DNA of 11,128 nt from a bacterium (GTDB lineage Bacteria > UBP15 > UBA6099 > DSWB01), in the NCBI GenBank assembly GCA_020061125.1, contig JAGUYV010000270.1, positions 1-11,128 on the forward strand, written 5' to 3'. Positions within the stretch are counted from its first letter, which is position 1. Every line of letters starts with the position of its first letter. The notes under the pieces are model-generated. The model was not told where the DNA came from. It saw nothing but the letters and a program-made list of their open reading frames with translations, and did not search any database. Shown piece after piece: positions 6,532 to 11,128 of the stretch. The position numbers and the translations under genes are program-made.

Positions 6532-6602
6532 CGGGATCCCACCCGCGCAAGGGAGATCCCGGCCGTTTGCGAGGCCGGTTTGATATTCGACCGCAAACCG
6601 GC
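6532..6602. repeat. Cluster of competing inverted repeats in the divergent intergenic region
   Basis: The 271-base gap between 6412 and 6684 holds several overlapping dyads. CGGGATC (6532-6538) pairs with GATCCCG (6555-6561), and CCGGCC (6559-6564) with GGCCGG (6573-6578). GTTTGCG (6565-6571) pairs with CGCAAAC (6592-6598), and GCCGGTTTG (6574-6582) with CAAACCGGC (6594-6602). Several use the same bases and are mutually exclusive. They lie upstream of the foldase promoter, so if transcribed they would more likely belong to a leader of the minus-strand gene or to a small RNA. No coding frame here looks real. Confidence 0.5.
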
Positions 6603-6625
6603 GCCGCGGACTTTCGGCCGCGCTG

Positions 6626-6655
6626 TTGACGAACCCGCCGCAAATTGCGGATAAT
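6626..6655 (+). promoter_or_regulatory. Sigma70-type promoter of the foldase operon
   Basis: TTGACG (6626-6631) and GATAAT (6650-6655) are 18 bases apart, each one mismatch from consensus. This is the only promoter in the window with both hexamers. It gives a leader of about 22 bases containing the AGAAGG ribosome site (6674-6679). Confidence 0.65.
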
Positions 6656-6683
6656 GTACGGGGAATTCTGATAAGAAGGCATT

Positions 6684-8276
6684 ATGGTCGAGCTGCTCAA
6701 AAAACGCTGGTTCCAGGTGGTGGGCACAATCGTGCTCCTGGCCGCGTTTTCGGTTGTGTATTACAAATTCACAAACAAGAAGCCCGAGGAGCCGACGAAT
6801 CTGATAGCCGATGTGTGCGGCGAGAAAATCACGCGCCTGGAATTCCAGACCCATGTGCGCCGCCGCACCCAGCGCGTGTACCAGAAAGAAGGCATGCTCC
6901 GCGGCTCCGACCAGTTCAGCATCCGCCTTTTCGTGTTCCGCTCCCTGTTCAACGATAAGCTGCTCAACAAGATCGCCCGTGAGATGAAGATCGAGGTCAA
7001 ACCCGAAGAAATTGACGAGCGCATCGCACAGATAAAAGAACAACTTCAGCACCCGGACAAGGATTACGCGTTCAGCCTGTTCCTGGAAATGGGCGGGTAC
7101 GGGCACGGCCCCGAGGCCATGGGCCAGTTGCGCGAAGACCTGCGCCTGGAAATTCTGGAGCAGAAAATCGCCGACGCCAAGTTCCCCACGGACAGCGCGG
7201 AGTTTGAAATTTCCGACAGCGAGCTTCAGGATTACATCCCCACCAGGCGGCTGCAGCAGATTTATTTTGCCATAGACCCCTCGCGCACCCTGTCGCAGGA
7301 CATCAACGAAGCCTCGGCCAAGATGATGGACCGCGCGGACGAAGTGTACGCAAAAGCCGCGGCCAACCCCGCGGACCAGGAGCTTTTCGGCACCCTGGCC
7401 ATCCAGTATTCCATGGAGCCGCAGGCCGCGGCGCGCGGCCACATCGGCTGGGTCAGCAAGGGTATCGTCACCGCCAAATTCTGGGAAAATGTCAAAAACC
7501 TGGAGCCGAACCAGATTACGCGCCCGTTCATCTCCGAGGCGGGCATTCACATCGTGCGCTGCGTGGACACCGCGAATCCCGGCGACCGGCTCTATGAAAC
7601 CTACAAGGATGTCATCCGCTTCCGACTGCAATTCAAAAAACAGAAGGCACGGTTCGCGGCCTGGTTCACCGAACAGATCACCAAGATGCACGACCAGGAC
7701 TGCGTCAAGGTTTACGACGACTATCTGTTGGCCGTGCGCTACGAGGCCGAGGGCAAGATAGACAAGGCCATCGAGCACCTCAAGAACGCCGCGCGGCAGG
7801 AATCGCAGAATCCCTATTACCAGGTTCACATCGGCAAACTGCTGGCGCGGCAGAACAATCGCGAGGACGCGCTCATGGCCTTCCGCAAAGCCACGGAGAT
7901 GGCCCCGCGCGATCCTTATGTATTCTTCGAGCTTGGCTCCGCGTATATGGAATACGGGGACATCGAAAAAGCGCTCCGCGAATTCCGCAAGTCTTCGGAC
8001 CTGGCGCGGCTCGACCCGGAAATTCACAACCGCCTCGAAAAAATCTACACCGGCCTTGGCATGCTCGAGGAAACCGACGAAGAGCACCGCCGCTATCTGC
8101 ACGCCATCCAGTTGCGCGCTCCCAAGGAGGCGCAGGAAAAAATCGAACAGGCCCTGCCCGGCGACGACCGCATGCTCCAGCAGCCGCCAGAGACCCTCAT
8201 GCCCGACATGCGCGCGCCCATGCCGTCCCAGGACACCCTGCCCGAACTGCGCCCGCCGGGCGCCCCGTCACCCTGA
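6684..8276 (+). CDS. Membrane-anchored parvulin-type peptidyl-prolyl isomerase with C-terminal TPR repeats
   Basis: 530 residues. A short basic N-terminus and one transmembrane helix (about 9-28) anchor it in the inner membrane, with the rest in the periplasm. Residues 40-170 form a SurA/PpiC-like chaperone region opening with DVCGEKITRLEF. A parvulin rotamase domain follows (about 189-295): RRLQQIYFAIDP, then LFGTLAIQYS, GHIGWVSKG, ITRPFISEAGIHIVRCVD. Residues 343-475 are three to four TPR repeats, and the tail from about 495 is Pro-rich. The family folds outer-membrane and secreted proteins, catalysing proline cis-trans change. TPRs suggest docking to a partner. The ATG has AGAAGG four bases upstream and a good promoter behind it. 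It is first in a probable operon with the phosphoesterase (29-base gap). The parvulin and TPR calls are strong; the combination is less usual than plain PpiC or SurA. Confidence 0.88.
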   Translation: MVELLKKRWFQVVGTIVLLAAFSVVYYKFTNKKPEEPTNLIADVCGEKITRLEFQTHVRRRTQRVYQKEGMLRGSDQFSIRLFVFRSLFNDKLLNKIAREMKIEVKPEEIDERIAQIKEQLQHPDKDYAFSLFLEMGGYGHGPEAMGQLREDLRLEILEQKIADAKFPTDSAEFEISDSELQDYIPTRRLQQIYFAIDPSRTLSQDINEASAKMMDRADEVYAKAAANPADQELFGTLAIQYSMEPQAAARGHIGWVSKGIVTAKFWENVKNLEPNQITRPFISEAGIHIVRCVDTANPGDRLYETYKDVIRFRLQFKKQKARFAAWFTEQITKMHDQDCVKVYDDYLLAVRYEAEGKIDKAIEHLKNAARQESQNPYYQVHIGKLLARQNNREDALMAFRKATEMAPRDPYVFFELGSAYMEYGDIEKALREFRKSSDLARLDPEIHNRLEKIYTGLGMLEETDEEHRRYLHAIQLRAPKEAQEKIEQALPGDDRMLQQPPETLMPDMRAPMPSQDTLPELRPPGAPSP

Positions 8277-8293
8277 CACATCCCCGGCCCTCC

Positions 8294-8299
8294 AGGTGA
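8294..8299 (+). promoter_or_regulatory. Ribosome site deciding a TTG start
   Basis: AGGTGA lies six bases before TTG at 8306. That codon is followed directly by the first metallophosphoesterase strand (KFILFSDVHGN), so TTG is the true start; no ATG or GTG fits. Confidence 0.7.
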
Positions 8300-8305
8300 C
8301 CGCCC

Positions 8306-9061
8306 TTGAAATTCATTCTCTTTTCAGATGTCCACGGCAACCTCGAGGCCTTTGACACCTTTCTCGAACGCATCGAGTCCATCCAGCACGACCGCATTTA
8401 CAACCTGGGCGACATCATCGGATACGGCGCCAACCCCAACGAGTGCATCGAGATCATGATGGAGCGCGACATCCCCAGCGTGGTGGGCAATCACGACGAT
8501 GTGGTGCTCGACAAGTACGAGCCGGAGATGTTCAACCCGGATGCGCGCCGCGCCGTACTCTGGTGCCGCGACCAGCTCACGGAAATGAACCGGGACTATC
8601 TGCGGGAACTCAAGGACTTCATCTGGATTGATTCCATGCTGGGCAAGGTGCTGATCGTGCACGGCAGCCCCATGGACAAGGACGAGTATGTGATGAGCCG
8701 GTGGCATGCGGAGCGCGCGTTCGTGAACATGATGACGCGCGACATCGCGGTGGCATTCGTGGCGCACACGCACCAGCCCTGCATCTGGGCGCAGACCCCG
8801 GACGGCGCGGCGGAATTCATGCCCCCGCCCGAGGACGGCAGCCCCGTGGCGCTGAACAAGTCCGCCAAAGCTATCGTGAATGTGGGCAGCGTTGGGCAGC
8901 CCCGGGACGGCGACCCGCGCGGCGGATTCGTGGTGTGGGACGATGTGGCCCATGTCATCGAGTTCCACCGCTTTAACTATCCCATTTCCCAGGCGCAGCG
9001 AAAAATCCGCGAGGCAGGCCTGCCCCGCTTCCTGTCCGAACGCCTGGCCGGAGGCTTTTAA
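8306..9061 (+). CDS. Calcineurin-like metallophosphoesterase
   Basis: A 251-residue cytosolic phosphoesterase with the full set of metal-binding motifs: Asp8 and His10 in FSDVHGN, Asp36 in LGDIIGYG, Asn62-His63-Asp64 in GNHD, His119 in VHGSP, and His154/His156 in AHTH. The C-terminal NVGSVGQPRDGDPR is typical of the bacterial branch of short predicted phosphodiesterases (COG0639/YfcE-like). Such enzymes use two metal ions to cleave phosphomono- or diesters; the substrate here is not evident. Between 160 and 180 there is a Pro-rich insertion (MPPPEDGSP) ahead of the last motif. It follows the foldase by 29 bases with no promoter between, so it is probably cotranscribed. It begins with TTG. Confidence 0.92.
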   Translation: MKFILFSDVHGNLEAFDTFLERIESIQHDRIYNLGDIIGYGANPNECIEIMMERDIPSVVGNHDDVVLDKYEPEMFNPDARRAVLWCRDQLTEMNRDYLRELKDFIWIDSMLGKVLIVHGSPMDKDEYVMSRWHAERAFVNMMTRDIAVAFVAHTHQPCIWAQTPDGAAEFMPPPEDGSPVALNKSAKAIVNVGSVGQPRDGDPRGGFVVWDDVAHVIEFHRFNYPISQAQRKIREAGLPRFLSERLAGGF

Positions 9062-9095
9062 TCCGCCGCCCCTACCCGCGCGCTCTCCGCTCGGG

Positions 9096-9101
9096 TACAA
9101 T
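9096..9101 (+). promoter_or_regulatory. Possible -10 box of the lipoprotein gene
   Basis: TACAAT, one mismatch from consensus, lies in the 76-base gap, 36 bases before the TTG start. No -35 is visible. The lipoprotein may therefore have its own promoter in addition to read-through from the foldase operon. Confidence 0.3.
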
Positions 9102-9122
9102 ATACGGAACACGCACACCGGG

Positions 9123-9128
9123 AGGAGG
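9123..9128 (+). promoter_or_regulatory. Ribosome site deciding a second TTG start
   Basis: AGGAGG inside a longer purine run (9120-9129) is nine bases before TTG at 9138. An in-frame GTG at 9129 abuts the ribosome site and is too close. From the TTG, a lipoprotein signal peptide with lysine at position 2 follows directly. Confidence 0.6.
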
Positions 9129-9137
9129 GTGTCTCTT

Positions 9138-9962
9138 TTGAAAATAAACGCACTGACACTGCTGGCCGCTTTCCTGGCCGCGGCCCTGGCGTTCACAGGC
9201 TGCAGCAAGGATAAAGGCCCGGACAACGAAGCGCTCAAACAGCTCAAGCCCGACGATGTCATGGAACGCGTACTCTCGGGCCTGCGCGCCGGCGACACCG
9301 GCTCCCTGGCCGATTTCTTCGCCGCGGATGTGGACAAGAAACTTGTGTCCAAGCACCTCGCGGACCTGGCCGGAGGCATGGAGATTCAAACCACGCGCAT
9401 CGAGAAGCCCGTTGAGAAAAAATCCACGGCCACTGTGCGCTATGTCTATGTCTATACGGAAAAAAAGTTCGATAAATACGGAACCCGAATCACGACCGAA
9501 AAAATGCGCCAGGCCGGCACGGCCGTTATGGTCAAGGAAGACGGCGCGTGGAAAATCCGCCTTCTGGACGCGGTGTTCGCCGAGCGCCAGGACGACAAGC
9601 GCGTGATCAAGGATCTGGACACGGAACTGGACCGCGCCGTGGAAGCCGGGCTGTTCAAGCAATGCGTGCTGGCCGTGGAAATCACCAAGCTGGCCGAGCA
9701 GATGTACGCGGCCGAGCACAAGGGCGAATACACCAACAGCCCGGACCTGCTCCGCAACTACATCACAGACTACGACCCCACGGCGTGCAACAGCCTCAAA
9801 ATCCACGGCATCGGCGTGAACGACAAAGGCGAAAAAGATTACCGCATCACGGCGGAAACGAAGAACATGCCCGCGTGCAACATCTGGGCGACCAGGGACA
9901 AAACCTATCCCGAATCCTGGAAAAACAAGTGTTTGGGCCAGAAAAATCCCCTGCCCAACTGA
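9138..9962 (+). CDS. Lipoprotein with NTF2/DUF4878-like and pilin-like regions
   Basis: 274 residues counted from the TTG. Residues 2-21 are a lipoprotein signal peptide; Cys22 in LAFTGCSK is the acylation site (lipobox slightly off consensus, Phe at -3). Residues 39-150 (DDVMERVLSGLRAGDTGSL ... GAWKIRLLDAVF) look like an NTF2/DUF4878-type fold: a helix pair, then a sheet ending in a G-x-W-K-I strand. Residues 165-274 resemble the globular part of type IV pilins. There is a long helix (VLAVEITKLAEQMYAAEHKGEYT), then a strand region with IHGIGVNDKGEKDYRITAET. Mature cysteines 176, 217, 247 and 265 could form two disulfides. It follows the phosphoesterase gene and ends at a strong terminator. 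Lipoprotein status is firm; both domain calls are by eye and tentative. Confidence 0.75.
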   Translation: MKINALTLLAAFLAAALAFTGCSKDKGPDNEALKQLKPDDVMERVLSGLRAGDTGSLADFFAADVDKKLVSKHLADLAGGMEIQTTRIEKPVEKKSTATVRYVYVYTEKKFDKYGTRITTEKMRQAGTAVMVKEDGAWKIRLLDAVFAERQDDKRVIKDLDTELDRAVEAGLFKQCVLAVEITKLAEQMYAAEHKGEYTNSPDLLRNYITDYDPTACNSLKIHGIGVNDKGEKDYRITAETKNMPACNIWATRDKTYPESWKNKCLGQKNPLPN

Positions 9963-9998
9963 TAGACGGGCACGGGGCCACGCAAGGCAAACGGAATC

Positions 9999-10028
9999 CG
10001 GCGGCGCCGCACGCGCCGCCGTTTCGTT
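9999..10028 (+). terminator. Intrinsic terminator of the foldase-lipoprotein run
   Basis: CGGCGGCGC (9999-10007) and GCGCCGCCG (10013-10021) form a perfect 9-bp GC stem with a CGCAC loop, followed by TTTCGTTTT. Upstream AAACGG (9989-9994) can also pair with CCGTTT (10019-10024) as an alternative outer arm. Confidence 0.85.
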
Positions 10029-10061
10029 TTGTGAACCATGCTCATGCGCCCCGCGCTCCGT

Positions 10062-10067
10062 TATAAT
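10062..10067 (+). promoter_or_regulatory. -10 box of recD2, near-leaderless start
   Basis: A perfect TATAAT ends 11 bases before the ATG at 10079, predicting a leader of about four bases. There is no room for, and no sign of, a Shine-Dalgarno sequence. Confidence 0.5.
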
Positions 10068-10078
10068 GATTAGCAATC

Positions 10079-11128
10079 ATGAGCTTTGATCTGAAAAACG
10101 GCAACACTGGCCAGGAGCCGCCCGACACCCTCGAAGGCGTGATCGATCATGTTGTGTTCCGCAACGAGGAGAACGGCTACACCGTGGCGCACATCCGCCC
10201 TCTGGAGGGCGGCGACGCCGTGACCGTGGTCGGCTCATTCGTGAACATCAGCCCCGGCCTGCCCCTGACTCTCAAGGGCGCGTGGGTCATGCACCCGCGC
10301 TTCGGCCGCCAGTTCGAGGTCAAGTCCTACAAGGCCGACATCCCGCGCTCGGCCGTGGGCATCCGCAAATTCCTGGCCGGGTTCATCCGCGGCGTCGGCC
10401 CCGTGATGGCCAAGCGCATCGTGGACCATTTCGGCGAAGACGCCATTGACATCATCGAGAAAGAGCCGCGCCGCCTCACCGAAGTCGAGGGACTGGGCCG
10501 CGGCAAGGCCGCGGCCATCGCCGAGTCCTGGCGCGAGCAGATGCACGCCAAGGATGTGATGATGTTCCTGCAGTCCCACAACATCAGCATCGGTTACGCC
10601 ATGAAAATCTACCAGCAATACGGGGACGCGGCCGTGGAGGTGCTCAAGCAGGATCCCTATGTACTGTCGTCCGACATCTTCGGCATCGGGTTCAAAATCG
10701 CGGACCGCATCGCCCTGAACCTGGGCATCGAGAAAGATTCGCAGGTGCGGCTGCGCGCGGGTCTCCGTTTCGTGCTCGAACAGGCGGGCAACGAAGGCCA
10801 TGTGTTTCTTCCCACCGAGGGGCTGCTGGACGAATCCGTGCGCATCCTCGAGGCCGAACGCGCCAATGTGGAAGCCGCGCTGCGCACCGTGCTGCAGACC
10901 GGAACCTATCTGGTGGAGGACGAGGATCGCATCTATTTGGCGCCGTACCACTTTTCGGAAAAATCCGTAGCCGCGCGCCTGGCGCGGCTCATCGCCGACC
11001 GAAGCCAGGCGCCGCGCGTGGCCGTGAATCCCGCAGCCGTCAAAGCCGTGTCCCGCGACCTGGGCTTCGCCTTGAGCGAGGAGCAGCAAAGCGTGCTGCA
11101 TGTGCTGGCCGGCGAAAAGGTGGCCGTG
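10079..11128 (+). CDS. recD2: RecD2-type (RecD/TraA family) DNA helicase, N-terminal 350 codons
   Basis: The reading frame stays open for 350 codons to the right edge. Residues 17-85 match the N-terminal OB-like region of RecD2 (LEGVIDHVVFRNEENGYTV, then a VTVVGSF strand and HPRFGRQFEV). Residues 94-150 hold tandem helix-hairpin-helix motifs (FIRGVGPVMAKRIVDHFGE and EVEGLGRGKAAAIAESW). SSDIFGIGFKIADRIA at about 198-213 and LSEEQQSVLHVLAG near 333-346 are also typical. The latter is the Q-motif strand that directly precedes the Walker A loop, which lies just outside the window. RecD2 is a 5'-to-3' DNA helicase of genome maintenance in bacteria, often without RecBC. The start is forced: an in-frame TGA at 10067-10069 leaves the ATG at 10079 as the only usual start codon. 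No ribosome site is seen. Confidence 0.92.
   Translation, partial: MSFDLKNGNTGQEPPDTLEGVIDHVVFRNEENGYTVAHIRPLEGGDAVTVVGSFVNISPGLPLTLKGAWVMHPRFGRQFEVKSYKADIPRSAVGIRKFLAGFIRGVGPVMAKRIVDHFGEDAIDIIEKEPRRLTEVEGLGRGKAAAIAESWREQMHAKDVMMFLQSHNISIGYAMKIYQQYGDAAVEVLKQDPYVLSSDIFGIGFKIADRIALNLGIEKDSQVRLRAGLRFVLEQAGNEGHVFLPTEGLLDESVRILEAERANVEAALRTVLQTGTYLVEDEDRIYLAPYHFSEKSVAARLARLIADRSQAPRVAVNPAAVKAVSRDLGFALSEEQQSVLHVLAGEKVAV

Noticed and set aside
6462-8102. 546-codon open frame antisense to the foldase gene
   Set aside because: It mirrors the parvulin-TPR gene in GC-rich DNA, whose sense frame has clear domains, promoter and ribosome site. The antisense product shows no recognisable domain.
8324-10076. 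Two long minus-strand frames (8324-9379 and 9072-10076)
   Set aside because: They are shadows of the phosphoesterase and lipoprotein genes. They are rich in His, Arg and Val, as expected from reverse-reading GC-biased codons, and have no motifs.
10235-11101. 288-codon minus-strand frame inside recD2
   Set aside because: The sense strand encodes clear RecD2 OB-like and helix-hairpin-helix motifs; the antisense frame shows no domain.
10079-11128. Truncated or degenerate RecD2 lacking Walker A
   Set aside because: The frame is intact to the window edge and stops just where Walker A should begin; the absence is caused by the window boundary.

Overview
The window reads as GC-rich, gene-dense chromosome from a diderm (Gram-negative) bacterium. 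The evidence for two membranes is direct. Two products have cleavable signal peptides, beta-strand-rich bodies and a C-terminal Phe, as outer-membrane barrels do. There is also a lipoprotein with a lipobox cysteine and a membrane-anchored parvulin-type periplasmic foldase. The combination of a PorV/PorQ-type protein with a giant SprA-like surface barrel suggests an uncultured lineage such as those in the FCB/PVC or Omnitrophota/Elusimicrobiota neighbourhood. The phylum cannot be fixed from sequence alone. No tRNA, rRNA, CRISPR array, transposase or phage gene was seen.

Layout. At the left edge lies the first 19 codons of an FmdB-type zinc-ribbon gene (minus strand), divergent from a nitrilase-superfamily amidase (192-1010, plus). 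A 280-base AT-rich, palindrome-containing gap leads to a PorV/PorQ-family outer-membrane protein (1291-2184). A nested intrinsic terminator and a new -10 box separate it from a 1194-residue barrel protein (2282-5866) carrying four DY-type beta modules. Convergent with that gene is a small three-helix membrane protein (5948-6412, minus). A hairpin-rich 271-base divergent gap follows. It carries a good TTGACG-N18-GATAAT promoter for a co-directional run: membrane-anchored parvulin-TPR foldase (6684-8276), calcineurin-like metallophosphoesterase (8306-9061, TTG start) and lipoprotein with a C-terminal pilin-like region (9138-9962, TTG start). A perfect 9-bp hairpin terminator closes this run. The window then enters recD2 (10079 onward), cut off just before Walker A.

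How they may work together. The PorV-like protein and the SprA-like barrel are the centre of interest. In the Bacteroidota type IX secretion system, PorV binds the lateral gate of the SprA translocon. Here homologous-looking proteins sit side by side with separate promoters, and the barrel is about half SprA's size. The parvulin-TPR foldase and lipoprotein are plausible envelope-biogenesis companions, but nothing in the sequence proves a link. The amidase, phosphoesterase and RecD2 are housekeeping functions.

A regulatory theme: most genes have strong Shine-Dalgarno sites, while the giant barrel gene and recD2 have none. Those two instead have a perfect TATAAT 6 and 11 bases before the ATG, which suggests leaderless or nearly leaderless mRNAs.
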